In this document: positions 29,201-37,870 of the stretch, in pieces
Layout: each line of letters begins with the position of its first letter
Numbering within the stretch: position 1 is the stretch's first letter
Source of the DNA: Pisaster brevispinus
Lineage: Eukaryota; Echinodermata; Asteroidea; Forcipulatida; Asteriidae
Length of the DNA: 64,000 nucleotides
Assembly (NCBI GenBank): GCA_023634235.1
Contig: JAMKCF010000008.1
Coordinates: forward strand, 3,043,001-3,107,000
Direction of reading: 5' to 3'
Notes under the pieces: model-generated
The model's database searches: none
Seen by the model: only the letters and a program-made list of their open reading frames with translations
Told to the model about the DNA's origin: nothing
Program-made: the position numbers and the translations under genes

Positions 29201-32150
29201 CTATTTTAAAAATAAAAGTAAATCTATCCAAGAACCAAAGATTGGCTTATTTATGTAGGCCCACAATTTACAGCCAGCTGTCCAGGAATTTCGTCCGAGA
29301 TGTCAAAGTGGCAGTAAAGCTTCACCGTGTATCAACTTCTTTCCCAGGCGTAATGCCAACTTGGATTTGATGTAATAAATACTTTGATGACATTCCTTAG
29401 AGAAAGATCGTGGGCATGGTTTATTTCTATTGAAAAAATATGTGAGTTTAGGGGGGGGGGTGGTAAGTGTAAATTAGCTGACCATGCAGTAATGCAATGA
29501 TGAAACTGCCATTGTGGGGGGGGGGGGGTGGTTCCTCGGTCTGGATTTTGAAAAAATGATACTGTAACACAGAATGACATGTTATGTTTGTTGTTAGCTC
29601 AGGTCAATTATGGGGCAGTGTCTGGGCAGAGGGAAGGTGGGGGGGGGGGTTCTACTGTTTTTAAAATGAACAATGTTTAGGTTAAAGGTATTATACAGGA
29701 TTGGTACGGATAAAAAAACATCGTGTTTAATTTTAGTCTCAGAGCTTACTGATTATGAAGTTAATAATAGAAACACTTTTTTTTCTGTGAAATATTTCCC
29801 TCTGAAATGATGTCATTAGACCTACTAGAAAGCTGTTTATCTGAAAAACCCCAATAAAATGATGCAACAGCTGATTTGGGGATGTGATGTGTTTACATGC
29901 TGGAAGCTGTGCATAGCTTTTTTCCTGACTCAAACAACGGATTAAGCCCAAATTGTACACAGGTTTGTTATTATTAGATGTATGGTTGACCACACAAAAC
30001 ATGAACCCTGTCTGCGACTGTTTGTCACCTCAACCAAATCAATCCTAATACCTTTAAAGTGTTATCTCGTACAATTTCCCCCGTGAAGTGTGTTGAACTT
30101 TCACCTCTGATTTGCTCCAGATGGAGTTACGTCATTGGCTTTTATCAAAATTCAACAAACAATGTGAGCTAATTGTTTTCAGGGAATACATTTTTTTTTG
30201 TTCAGGCCAAGTGAACTTCACTCTTGAAGGGGCTTGGCAATTTCCCTCTGGTAAAAAGCACTTCTATGTATGAGGTAAATGTACAATTAGAATTGGAACC
30301 TTGCACAGGGCACCACAGCAAAAGCACAGGGCACCACGGCAATTGCTGTGGGTTATTTCGAGGCCTGATTTTGTTCACAAACAAATAGTACCCTCATCCC
30401 TCATACTCTAGGAAATAATTTTCAGTGAAACCAGTCAATTAAAATAGATTGTGTACGGTGGCACAACTGTCATGGACATTTAACTAAAATGTCTACTCGT
30501 CCTGTGTGCTGTGTAGATACGAGACTTGAATGATCGACTATATTAATCTATACAGGCCCTCTCTGTTCTTGAGAAATCAAGGCAAATTTTTTTCTTATTT
30601 AAAACAACTTCACGTTGAATGACGCATACTTCTGCCGCATTTTTCTGCCGCATTTTTCTGAACTGGCTTGCAGCGGATGGTTATGAAAATTATACCGTGC
30701 AGAGGTACAGTTATAAGCACTTTTTGAGTAAAGACCTGAAATGGTTAAAGGGCACCTCTATATCAATAAGGTCAATTGGAATTTCTAACTGGAATATTCT
30801 AAAGGGCACCAAGGCAATGATCAGGGGCACGAAGGCGTTTGCCCCCGTTGCCTCCATGAAGTATCGGGCCTGCTATACACACACAAATATGCAAATAATT
30901 TTAAAGAGTTGTATTTTGAAACTAATTCAATCATTATTAAAAATATAAAAACAACAACATACTCTTTGTTGAATCCTTCAAAGTCATCTTTCTGTTCATC
31001 AATGGACGACTCTATATCCAAGTAATATCCATTGTGAGAAAGCTGGAGGGTGCAGTCTTCAAGCTGAAGGTAGAAAACATACATTGACAGATCAGTGTGT
31101 GCTCTTTAAAGTGCTACTGATTTATTTTTATAAATAAATAGATGTTTGAGTGATTTGCTGGGACCTTCCCTCACTCTAAATCCATAATAAAGCAACTATT
31201 GCAATGTTCGCATCCTCACGCCACCCACAGCCCAGCCAGGCCGGTGACATCGTGAATTGATTGGCATGATTGGAATCAATCCAAAATGGCCGCGGTCTGT
31301 AAACATCGAGCGAAGTATATCGGAGGAAATAGACAAATTATTTCTTTAAATATCTTTTTAAAACTTTATTTATTTAATCATCCAAAACACCCAGGTCACG
31401 CCAAGAGGTGAGTGAACACATTGAGGTGGTTTAAACCGCCGACCTGCCGGTAGGGAATGCGCTTCAAATTTTTGATTGGCGAGCTTAAGACAAAAATGGG
31501 TCCGGACGTGTGGCCAAAGGATTCAGGTTTCCTTGGCCAGACAAGTGGGGCTATAAAACCTCATGACATTTATCCCCTACCTACCCACTACCAACTGTAG
31601 TCATCCATGACAATGACAATGTGTCATTGTGCTTGTGACTGCTGTTATCAAACAAGGTGCAATAATCAGTTGTGTCATTGGTCATACTGTAGTGACTGGG
31701 GTGTCATAACATAAACACAACACCAACTGTTATCCAAATGTTAAAATCGCACCTAAATTTACTGAGTGGCAGATAAATGACATTAATGACAACACATTAC
31801 AAAGGTAGAGGGTTTACTGATATATTATAATATGACGTCACCAGTGATCAGGCGACCAAATCATTGAAAAACAGCAAAAACATGCAACCTGGTCAAAACA
31901 TTAAATGCAATCACGGAGAGTAGTCAGTACAGTAGGTACAGAGCCGACAGAAAACAACATATGATCAATCAAGGGAGGATCAACCTACTTTGTGCGGTGC
32001 TTTTAAAAATTTGGAGACTGCAGGCAACTGGTCGATCAGCGGGAGGTACTCGTTGAATGTGAAAGAAGGGGGCCTGGTGGGCTCGGGAAACACAGTGCTG
32101 GCAAAGGGGTCGGTATCGTCCAAATATTGGACCCTACACGTAAACGCCAT
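2168..32150 (-). CDS. FHOD: FHOD-type formin (FH1/FH2 domain protein), 5' part of gene, three exons recognised
   Basis: FHOD formins nucleate or bundle actin filaments and bind Rho-family GTPases through an N-terminal GTPase-binding/FH3 region. Three minus-strand exons encode conserved N-terminal pieces: 31989..32150 (begins MAFTCRVQYLDDTDPF, ends FLKAPHK), 30963..31063 (LEDCTLQLSHNGYYLD...) and 2168..2235 (GRELRRALFSLKQIFQ). All three have GT/AG borders and the first junction is phase 0. Vertebrate FHOD1/FHOD3 carry the same peptides in the same order. The short piece expected between exons 2 and 3 (the conserved RTQLSVRV block) was not found, so one exon is missing from this model. FH3 remainder, FH1, FH2 and DAD would lie left of the window. 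The intron between 30963 and 2235 is at least 28 kb unless the missing exon splits it. Family assignment is very secure; FHOD1 versus FHOD3 orthology is not meaningful for an invertebrate single gene. Confidence 0.88.
3182..3293 (-). CDS. candidate alternative first coding exon of FHOD (short isoform)
   Basis: An ATG at 3293 opens 37 codons beginning MSSDSELTRFWSRKN, rich in Arg/Lys, and ending IKELT plus one base before a good GTACCG donor. The phase (one base, G) is exactly what the exon at 2168..2235, about 950 nt downstream, needs to give Glu-Lys-Leu-Leu. The surrounding DNA has several CpGs, unlike most of the intron. I see no acceptor that would make it an internal exon. Inference: an internal promoter gives an FHOD lacking the N-terminal GTPase-binding domain; alternative-start FHOD isoforms are known in other animals. 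It could also be a chance open frame or the first exon of an unrelated gene. Confidence 0.4.
5316..5553 (-). CDS. candidate terminal exon of an unidentified small membrane protein
   Basis: After an acceptor ending CTCTCAG the frame runs about 78 codons to a stop. There is no initiator ATG at the 5' border (it begins GTG AAA CTA), so this would be a last exon and not a single-exon gene. The product has two hydrophobic stretches (around SAFSWGITNAAICVYGL and YVMYVISILMLMHGVIGI) and a charged tail ending FRPTLSPQGRIPFKDKYKN. That composition looks coding and differs from the neighbouring chance frames. I do not recognise the family and found no upstream exon. It lies inside the long FHOD intron, same strand, so it would be a nested gene or a gene remnant. 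Confidence 0.33.
7115..7306. mobile_element. MITE family 1, diverged full-length copy
   Basis: Begins GGGCCCAGTTTCATAGAGCT, contains AGGGTAACCAGACAAAATAC (the core in inverse orientation) and ends ATAAAATTGGGGC. An old copy. Confidence 0.8.
8395..8555. repeat. dispersed repeat family E copy
   Basis: GAGGGCAAGGCCATTTTCGC, GGGAAACGTCTGAAAAAGCA, CCAAGGCCAAGACTAGGACA, then CATGTAATGCCAGGCCTGC at the right end. Confidence 0.75.
9880..10265 (-). mobile_element. SINE family C tail or related element, partial
   Basis: Shares TATAAAGCACCTTATGAGAG, CACCGTGGCAAACCCCCTTC and TCCATCCAAAGGACGAA with the 21.9-kb copy. No clear B box remains. Confidence 0.5.
11755..11892 (-). mobile_element. tRNA-derived SINE family A (antisense)
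   Basis: Contains GGGATTCGAACCCACTACCC, the reverse complement of a Pol III B box within a tRNA-like head, then TTCTCTAGAGCAG. The tail side reads CCCTTACACCTACATGTGTG. The same arrangement recurs at 12165, 37485, 44190 and 60440. Confidence 0.75.
11893..12031. mobile_element. foldback element related to MITE family 1
   Basis: GGGCCCAATTTCATGGCACT at the left and TAAGCAGGGTTGTGAAATTT at the right form diverged inverted ends. The core differs from family 1. Same type as 40724..40973 and 21154..21277. It is wedged between two SINE copies. Confidence 0.6.
12165..12400 (-). mobile_element. tRNA-derived SINE family A
   Basis: GGGTGGGATTTGAACCCACG (B box antisense) and GTCTTACCACTAGACCACC (A-box side antisense) lie 30 nt apart as in a tRNA head. 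The right part has CCGTGTATACAGTGCTTTAA and AGGTGTAAGGGTATAAACAA, matching the tail of other copies in opposite orientation. Confidence 0.75.
13965..14185. repeat. dispersed repeat family H, copy 1
   Basis: TCTTAACAGTGGTCCACTGG at the left and CTAGTCCTGCTGGCCAGTCA, then CTAAAAAAAGT, at the right. The inverse copy is at 24855..25070. Confidence 0.72.
18430..18618. mobile_element. MITE family 1, old copy
   Basis: Recognisable from CATACAGCTG, CACCGGTCATAACAATGTA and the terminal GCTTTATGAAATTAGG. Ends eroded. Confidence 0.6.
18630..18960. repeat. direct duplication of a ~160-bp segment
   Basis: GATTACGCCCACTCCATTTG / GATTACGCCCACTGCAGTCG, GGGTCATCCTTTTGGG / GGGTCATCCTGTTGGG and GGTCAAAAGTCA (twice) occur in the same order about 165 nt apart. 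Diverged, so old. Confidence 0.7.
19590..19735. mobile_element. MITE family 1, partial copy
   Basis: Shares AGCTCAGCACAACAAAATT, CCAGAATAAGGAAACCAG and TGGTATCCTGCTCATTTAAG with other copies; both ends are degraded. Confidence 0.6.
20185..20400. repeat. direct duplication of a ~110-bp segment
   Basis: CATAGAAAATAAATA occurs twice about 110 nt apart, each preceded by CAGATGTT and TTGAAATTT and followed by a G-rich run (GGAGGGGGG, GGGGGGGG). Confidence 0.65.
20774..20945. mobile_element. MITE family 1, partial copy
   Basis: Begins TTTCATAGAGTTGCTTTCAA and carries CGAATAAGGTAACCAGCCAA and TACCACTCTGCATGC. The 3' end is lost or blurred. Confidence 0.6.
21154..21277. mobile_element. short foldback element related to MITE family 1
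   Basis: Left GGGCCAAACTTCATAGCAC, right GAGCAGCGCCATGTAATTGG followed by GCC. A diverged pair of inverted ends. Confidence 0.55.
21855..22195 (-). mobile_element. tRNA-derived SINE family C, longer copy
   Basis: Includes the extra tail TTATATTGCACCTTGCTAAG, CACCGGGGCAAACCCCTTCT, then CCATCTGAAGGACAAAGCAA, CTCAAGGACACAAGTGCC, GACCCAAACCCACACTCTG and an A-box side GATGCACCATCAGCCATGC. A related tail is at 9880. Confidence 0.65.
24855..25070. repeat. dispersed repeat family H, inverse copy
   Basis: TTTTTTTAGTGACTGGCCAG, CAGGACCAGTTAGCTTATCA, then GGCCGGTGGACCACTGTTAA and GGGAGAACACTG. Reverse complement of the 14-kb copy with moderate divergence. A weaker piece (CACTAACAGTGGACTGCAGG) is near 52065. 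Confidence 0.72.
25600..25730. repeat. dispersed repeat family J, copy 2
   Basis: Same motifs and order as 1770..1900, same orientation. Possibly the 3' end of a retroelement; no coding part is visible. Confidence 0.65.
28119..28311. mobile_element. MITE family 1, full-length foldback copy
   Basis: 193 bp with near-perfect terminal inverted repeats starting GGGCCCAATTTCATAGAGCT and ending in its reverse complement. The core has GCTTAAGCA, CAGGATACCAGTCACAA and TGGTAACCTTATTCTGGTAA. Too small to code; a non-autonomous DNA transposon moved by an unseen transposase. Confidence 0.9.
29683..30060. mobile_element. MITE family D, ~380 bp
   Basis: Inverted ends TTAAAGGTATTATACAGGAT and ATCCTAATACCTTTAAAG. 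The inside carries TTCCTGACTCAAACAACGGA and ACACAGGTTTGTTATTATT. The latter motif resembles family C (ACAGGTTTGTTATTTTATG), so C and D may be relatives. Confidence 0.72.
30205..30370. repeat. dispersed repeat family E copy with internal duplication
   Basis: Has GGGCACCACAGCAAAAGCAC followed at once by a second GGGCACCACGGCAATTGC, then GAGGCCTGATTTTG. The duplicated GGGCACCA block is not seen in other copies. Confidence 0.65.
30963..31063 (-). CDS. FHOD: FHOD coding exon 2
   Basis: 101 nt, preceded by a pyrimidine-rich acceptor ending CTTCAG and followed by a GTATGT donor. It encodes LEDCTLQLSHNGYYLD, then a stretch ending DDFEGFNK plus two bases of the next codon. It joins exon 1 in phase 0 and continues the GTPase-binding domain exactly where vertebrate FHOD proteins do. 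The next exon must supply one base to finish the codon. Confidence 0.9.
31989..32150 (-). CDS. FHOD: FHOD coding exon 1 (start of GTPase-binding domain)
   Basis: 54 codons from the ATG at 32150. The frame is open 15 nt further upstream but only to a TTG, and vertebrate FHOD3 begins with a very similar short leader, so the 32150 ATG is preferred. The peptide contains RVQYLDDTDPF, FPEPTRPP and FLKAPHK, hallmarks of the FHOD N-terminal GTPase-binding domain. The exon ends in phase 0 at a GTAGGT donor. A possible acceptor (GCCAG or CATCAG) lies just upstream of the ATG, consistent with a non-coding first exon further right. Confidence 0.9.
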
Positions 32151-32561
32151 CTTCCTCCCATCCAAGATCTAAACTCTACTGATGCTGGCGGGTTGTGTTG
32201 TAACAAAGTTTTCCCCATGTGTATTGTGCAAATTCGGTCGTGGTGTCACCGACTGTAACTGGTACCCGACTTGTCAACCATTGTTTTGGGACAGCCCCAC
32301 TTTTTTAAGGCTAACTTTTCATGTTATTATTTCAAAAAAATCAGTTTATTTGAGATTCTAATAACATGAAAATATTTCTGGGGTTTTTTTCTCGAATTTT
32401 AAATGATGCTTTTTGCTTGGCAAGTATATAATTATATCTTTTTTTTACCATAAAACTTGCCCCTGGGTTAATGGCCTCCACTAGATCGCAAATAATATTA
32501 ACGGTCGCCCCAAACAGCTCCCTCTGTTGTTTAAAATATATTTTATTCAGTTAACAGTATA

Positions 32562-33345
32562 CTGTGCACAAGCAATGGGCATAGGAATATCGCCATGTCC
32601 ACAGCACCGCGAATGTAGCGGTCTGCATCCCCGTACACTGTGCACAAGCGGTGGGTACAGGAATATCACCACATCCCGGATCCACCTTGGCCCGTACACT
32701 GTGCATAAAGCATTGGGTGCAGGAATATCGCCATATCCCGGGTCCACCACGGCCCTACACTGTGCACAAGCAATGGGTGCAGGAATATCGCCATATTTTG
32801 GGTCCACCACGGCCCGTACACTGTGCACAAAGCGATGGGTACAGGAATATCGCTATATTCCGGATCCACCTTGGCCCGTACACTGTGCACAAAGCGTTGG
32901 GTGCAGAAATATCGCCATATCCCGGATCCACCACGGCCCGTACACTGTGCACAAAGCGTTGGGTGCAGGAATATCGCCATATCCCGGATCCACCTTGGCC
33001 CGTACACTGTGCACAAAGCGTTGGGTGCAGAAATATCGCCATATCCCGGATCCACCACGGCCCGTACACTGTGCACAAAGCGATGGGTGCAGGAATATCG
33101 CCATATCTCGGATCCACAGCACCGCGAAAGTGGCGGTCTGCTTCCCCATACACTGTGCACAAGCGATGGGTGCAGGAATATCGCCATATCCCGGATCCAC
33201 CACGGCCCGTACACTTTGCACAAAGCGATGGGTGCAGGAATATCGTCATATCCCGGATCCACAACGGCCCGTGCACTGTGCACAAGCAATGAGTGCAGGA
33301 ATGTCCCCATATTTGGGGACCCACACGGCTCCATACACTGTGCAC
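32562..33345. repeat. ~61-bp minisatellite, about 13 units
   Basis: Degenerate tandem units of about 60-62 bp, each with an ACTGTGCACA core (palindromic GTGCAC), then GGGTGCAGGAATATCGCC, CCGGATCCACC and CGGCCC. The core recurs at roughly 32570, 32637, 32697, 32757, 32819, 32881, 32943, 33004, 33066, 33150, 33212, 33273 and 33336. Two units (near 32601..32636 and 33117..33150) replace the usual spacer with a longer block containing AGCACCGCGAA and GCGGTCTGC. The array is stop-poor in several frames of both strands, which creates spurious frames up to 300 codons. It lies about 400 nt upstream of the FHOD start codon, probably inside the first FHOD intron. Confidence 0.9.
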
Positions 33346-33436
33346 AACAAGCACAGACTTTTTACCGATGAAACCACATTAATTTTAGTATTGTTTAGCG
33401 AGTCGAGGTTTTTAATGATATCAATTTGAAAACTGA

Positions 33437-33525
33437 AAAACTGGCTAGAGAGGGATTTGAACCTGATTCACCTAACTAAACTGAGCTATCTAGCTCAAAT
33501 TTTGGCGGTCTCCCTAAGGATTTTC
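33437..33525 (-). mobile_element. tRNA-derived SINE family D (antisense)
   Basis: GGGATTTGAACCTGATTCAC (antisense B box), AACTGAGCTATCTAGCTC (antisense A box), TTTGGCGGTCTCCCTAA. The reverse complement matches the 46.2-kb copy. Confidence 0.7.
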
Positions 33526-34381
33526 TTGATGATGTAGCATTCATTAATTTTTTTTGCAACTGATACACAGAATGGTACAAACAGAACACTGCGTTTTTAA
33601 TTGGGTTTTTACTACCTTCTACTATCCCTATTAAAAAGTTAATATTCCTATTAAAATGTATACATAAATAATTGCAACATTCCCGCTCCAATGCGTCATT
33701 AAAAAACAAGCTCAAGCCATCAGTTATTCCTAATAAAATAAATAATCCTGGAGTCGGGCTTGAAATGCCATCGTTGAAGTTCAGACTAGATCTTGACGCA
33801 GAAGATTTCTATTTTAAAGGGGAATGTTCAAGCAAACTGAAAATCACTTTTAAACGCTTACATTTTCCCTTGCTCCATCTTTTTGTATACAAAGTATACA
33901 TATTGTACATGTTAATGTTTTTCTTTGGCTTAGATTACGATTGTAGTTTTTCTTCATTATTTTCTTGAGCTTGTAATTGTATCACTGCTTTCATAGAAGG
34001 TGTAAAAAATGTTTAGTAAAAAACTGCCCGAGCAAAGTACCCAACATTTACTCAAGGACAATTTTGTGTAAAACACAGTTTCTTCTTTCCTGGTTCTAAA
34101 TGGTCTTTTGTTTGTTTGTTTGTTGGTTTTTTTTTGCTTATTTGAATGTTTCAAATTGCTTTCGGGCAGTAATTTAACACCCTGTCCTTAATTAGATGCA
34201 TCCGACCGTTGAAACACGACTCTTGTTGAATGTGGTAAAATGCTCATTTACTGCGAATTCGTATTTCTGGTTATAAGAAAGATATCACCGCCCCCTTGAA
34301 AAGAAACAACACAATTAATTGAGCCAACAGCTGAGCGCAAATGTCCAAATAAGGTCACGGATTGTCTCAGAGGTCACTTAC

Positions 34382-34597
34382 CGCGCGTTTTCTGCTCCTC
34401 TCCTCTCTCAACCTCCTTCTCTCCGCTATGTTATACATCGTTCTCCCAGAGGATCTTCTAAATTAGGGGATGATGAGACTAGCAAATATGATGTCTTGAC
34501 CGGTTGTGATATCATCTCAGCTCCCGTGGGACGACTCGCATCACCCCAAGACGAATTCAGATTGAGCACCGAGGACCACATCACACATCCCCCGCTG
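34382..34597 (-). other. FHOD: probable FHOD non-coding first exon (5' UTR)
   Basis: On the minus strand a TATATAAAG box at 34619..34627 is followed about 30 nt downstream by a likely start site. About 210 nt later comes a strong GTAAGT donor (plus-strand ACTTAC at 34376..34381) after a purine-rich, CpG-containing stretch. The next gene element in the same direction is FHOD coding exon 1 at 32150, so this is the natural leader exon. The start site position is approximate. Confidence 0.45.
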
Positions 34598-34618
34598 TAG
34601 ATCCGTCAGTACACGCAG

Positions 34619-34627
34619 CTTTATATA
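34619..34627 (-). promoter_or_regulatory. TATA box, probable FHOD promoter
   Basis: Minus-strand TATATAAAG, a consensus TATA element. It is preceded by CACG and followed by a CpG-containing stretch with a donor at the expected distance for a leader exon. The assignment to FHOD rests on strand and position only. Confidence 0.45.
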
Positions 34628-35410
34628 CGTGGGAGCCGAGGCCAGTGCAAGACCAATTAAAATCTCCTTTCTTTTAACACCATGGCGTTGGCTAGCTTGC
34701 CCCACTAGCTTTAACCCCGAGTTTACTTCATCAGTTAAAAAAGAAATGACACAGCAAGAGGGTTCTCCTATAAATAAAAAGAAGTTAGAGTGTTTCTGGA
34801 AGAACTTCTGTGCTGATGAAGGCAGCAGATGTTCTTGTCGTGATACAACATGCTGTGCTAAGCGTGTATCTACCCGTAGGGCATCGTCGGTTTGCTTTAG
34901 AGATAAAAGTTGTCACCTTCGCCCGCCTCCTCCGCTCTTAATGATGCAGCATAAAGTAATGGTTGACGGGTAAAGGGGTCCGCCTGCTTCCACAGTGACG
35001 TAGCCAAAAGGGAGGCCAGGCGAAGATTTATGTAATCAAGGCAATATTTAGATATGACCGCTCATAGATAAATGCGTCGCTAAATAATGTGTCTGCAGCC
35101 TTTATTTGTTGCTTTCTTACTGAGCTGATTGAGTCAGTTACGTGCGTGAGTTGCAAATTAGAGTATGGACAATGTAAACAGACTTTAAAAACTTTGTAAT
35201 TGAAACAACACCGAACAAGTTCAAATTCTCAGTTTCACTTTAAGAATTGAAATTATGTACACAATTACCAAACGCAAATCCACACCGGCGATCATTTCAG
35301 ACTATATTCTTTATAGTTAATTGTTACTTTACAATAAAAACGGTGGAATTGAAAGATTGCGATTCTTTATTGCATTTAGAGCATTTAAAGATGACTTAAC
35401 AGGCATTCTT

Positions 35411-35853
35411 AAAGGCAGTGTGTACTTTTGGTAATTACTTCACAAGTTAATGACTACAAACATAAATATTTGGTATAAAGAGCACTGGAGAGCTGTTGAG
35501 ATTATAACTTTATGACTTTATAATCTCAACAGTTCCCCAGTGCTTTTTACCAAGTAAGTTTGTTACAAACGACCCCTTTTAAAGTAGTGTAGTTTTAGAG
35601 AAAGGGGTAAATTTTCAGCCCAAAATTTGAATCTGAGGCTTCGGGCATGAAGCCTTTCTGACGCATCTCAAAGCACACAATTCTATGCAATAAGGGTGTT
35701 GTTTTTTTCGGTCATTATTTTCTTGCAACTTTGATGACCAATTGAACCCAAATTTTCACAGGTTTGTTATTTTATGCATATTATTATGTTGGGAAACACC
35801 AAGTGAGGATACTGGTCTTTGACAATTACCAAAAGTATAGTTTGCCTTTAAAG
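35411..35853. mobile_element. MITE family C, ~440 bp
   Basis: Terminal inverted repeats AAAGGCAGTGTGTACTTTTG and the reverse complement of CCAAAAGTATAGTTTGCCTT. An internal perfect hairpin, GAGATTATAA...TTATAATCTC, lies at about 35499..35529. No open frame of note. A second copy in the opposite orientation is at 43338..43650. Confidence 0.82.
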
Positions 35854-36299
35854 ACTCCACACTATTCTAAAAACAACATTAACAACAGTTGTTATAAACA
35901 AATCATAAAACACAACTTTAATATTTTATCTTAATATTGATGGGGTTTATCTTATGCACAAAAATGCCTTTATATTAAAATATTTCAAAGTATTTTGTTT
36001 TGTTTCATTAATTTTTAAAAAATACCACTATGATTGACCGTTGAAAAGATAACAAGTTTTGTTTCTGTCAGTTAAAATACTATAATTTCAGACTAAGCAC
36101 ATAAAAGTCTTTGGATATAGCTTTCTACTCCTTGGTTTTAAATACAGACGAGGACATATAGTTCCTTTAACAGTTGTAAATTCTTAAAGTACAAGTATGG
36201 GGGCTAGAGAAGCTTAATTTCAGACAATGATTTGAAAGTAAGACCGTATACAATGGCCAGATTAATCAAGGACTTTCATTGGAAAAGTGCAGGGAATTT

Positions 36300-36625
36300 T
36301 GAAGCTTTATATGCAGTTCTCACATTCCACACTTTATCCCCATAGCCAGATCAAAGCACTTTACAATATTATTATCCCTGTTCAACAGGCATATTAAGAC
36401 TATTCCTCTAACTTTCTCAACTCTCGGGGGAGCATACAACCCCAAACTGCTTAAACCAGCGCAAAGGGGGTTAATCCAACACAATACTGCCTCAGCCCTC
36501 TCACAGGTTCCCATTTATACACCTGGGTTAAAGAAGCAGTTCAAGTTAAAGTCCCTGTCATGACAGGGAATCGAACCTACACTCCAATGATTCAATCATC
36601 GGTACCTCGAGTACAATGGACTAAA
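36300..36625 (-). mobile_element. possible tRNA-derived SINE of another family
   Basis: Right part has CAGGGAATCGAACCTACACT (antisense B-box-like) and ATGGACTAAATCGC. The left part (CAAAGCACTTTACAATATTA, GGGGGAGCATACAACCCCAA) loosely matches 45.5..45.66 kb (CTTTGGAGCATGCAGCACC). Weak but repeated. Confidence 0.45.
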
Positions 36626-37484
36626 TCGCTTTAAACCAGGTTTAAATGATTCCTTTAATATAAAGGACTCAAAACACTAAAAGGTGTTGATGTAGAGTTG
36701 TATGGTGCAGTTAGAGGTTGAAAAGTCAAGAAATCCCGGTGCAGAGCCGGGGAACTATACTTCCATCTGCAAAGGATCAAGCCTTTGTAAGTTCAATTAA
36801 AAAGTGCTAATTTTTCCCCCCACACAAACAGAGGTCACCTCCTGTCATTTTATCCTTTAGTTTTCGATCAACTTCCTACAGTTCTAGAAAAACTATTCAA
36901 GGCAGTTGCAGATAAAAGATGGTTTCACTTTGTTTACAAACACATACTTCTACTCTAGGCCTATTTATAACAACGTTCAACCATCAAGTTGCAAACCACA
37001 AGGGAAACTGACTCCTGCTCTAGTCGACTTTTCTTTGTTCAACCCCAAATTAGTTAAAGTTCAAGTAATTATGCTATTTTGTAGCAACTTTTATGTGTAA
37101 TATATCCATAACCAAGGCATGTTGCATAGTACTGTCACCATCAACACTTGACATAAGATAACATTTTGCTGAATGAATCAAAATAATTTATGCAAGAAAT
37201 CGAGCTGAAAGGCAATATCAAATATGGTGTTACTATAACATATAACGCCGAAAGCGAAAAAAGAAAATAACTAAAATAACTTTTGATTGACGAAAGCCAC
37301 CTAGAAATCAGCCAAGAAAAATTTATATTAAGTTTGTTCTCATACAATATTCTTCATCAAAATTAGTTATATGTTACAGGAATACACCCATGCAAAGTAC
37401 AAAGTTTTGTCCATGCAAACAGTTGTGAAAATTTCATATTTTCACCCCAAAATAGGGCACAATTGTTATGAAATTATCTTATTT

Positions 37485-37630
37485 TGGTTGTTACCCTTAC
37501 ACCAATGTGTGATGAGAACTGTATACTCAGTGCTTTTTGAGGTCTTGAAGGGAAACAAATCCACAGGCTACTGGGGTGGGATTGGAACCCACAACCCCCG
37601 CATTCTATAGCACACTAGACCACCAGAACA
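37485..37630 (-). mobile_element. tRNA-derived SINE family A
   Basis: TTACCCTTACACCAATGTGT, GGGTGGGATTGGAACCCACA and CATTCTATAGCACACTAGAC in order: tail, antisense B box, antisense A-box region. About 145 bp. Confidence 0.78.
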
Positions 37631-37689
37631 GTGCTTTCCTACGATGACTTCAAAAGGATCAAACCTTTACACTTAGTCTCGTTGAAGCG

Positions 37690-37870
37690 TAATTGTTCAC
37701 ATTAATTGCTTACGACCTTCTGCCGGGCACACGACGATACCGTGTGCTGAATACATCTACACAGTACACAGTTAGTTCTGTGCACAGATGTGCCACCCTA
37801 CGCAATCCATGCGTATGAAGGATTTCAACTGGCTGGTCAACTCTCTGACAAATGTTACCAAGAGTTGAAC
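37690..37870. repeat. dispersed repeat family I, partial inverse copy
   Basis: GAATACATCTACACAGTACA, GTGCACAGATGTGCCACCCT, ACTGGCTGGTCAACTCTCTG. Matches the right half of the 48.4-kb copy. Confidence 0.65.

Larger units (their letters stand above)
2236..30962. other. very large FHOD intron(s) filled with dispersed repeats
   Basis: About 28.7 kb between recognised FHOD exons. I see no plausible multi-exon gene on either strand. Exceptions worth noting are the candidate exons at 3182..3293 and 5316..5553. Contents are AT-rich unique sequence plus MITE, SINE and family-E copies listed separately. Open frames here are short and show no family similarity I recognise. The missing FHOD exon (RTQLSVRV block) should be here; a visual search for that peptide in reverse complement did not find it. 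Confidence 0.6.
34640..37480. other. gene-free stretch upstream of FHOD
   Basis: Apart from MITE family C (35411..35853) and a possible SINE (36300..36625), this is AT-rich sequence with no supported gene. The open frame at 34629..34973 (114 codons) lies across the FHOD upstream region and has no recognisable domain. Confidence 0.6.

Noticed and set aside
29005..29370. 121-codon open frame on the plus strand
   Set aside because: Composition and lack of any known motif suggest chance in AT-rich intron sequence.
32527..33429. 300-codon open frame and several 120-220-codon frames on both strands
   Set aside because: They all read through the 61-bp minisatellite; repeated units in shifting frames explain them. 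No start context, splice sites or domain support.
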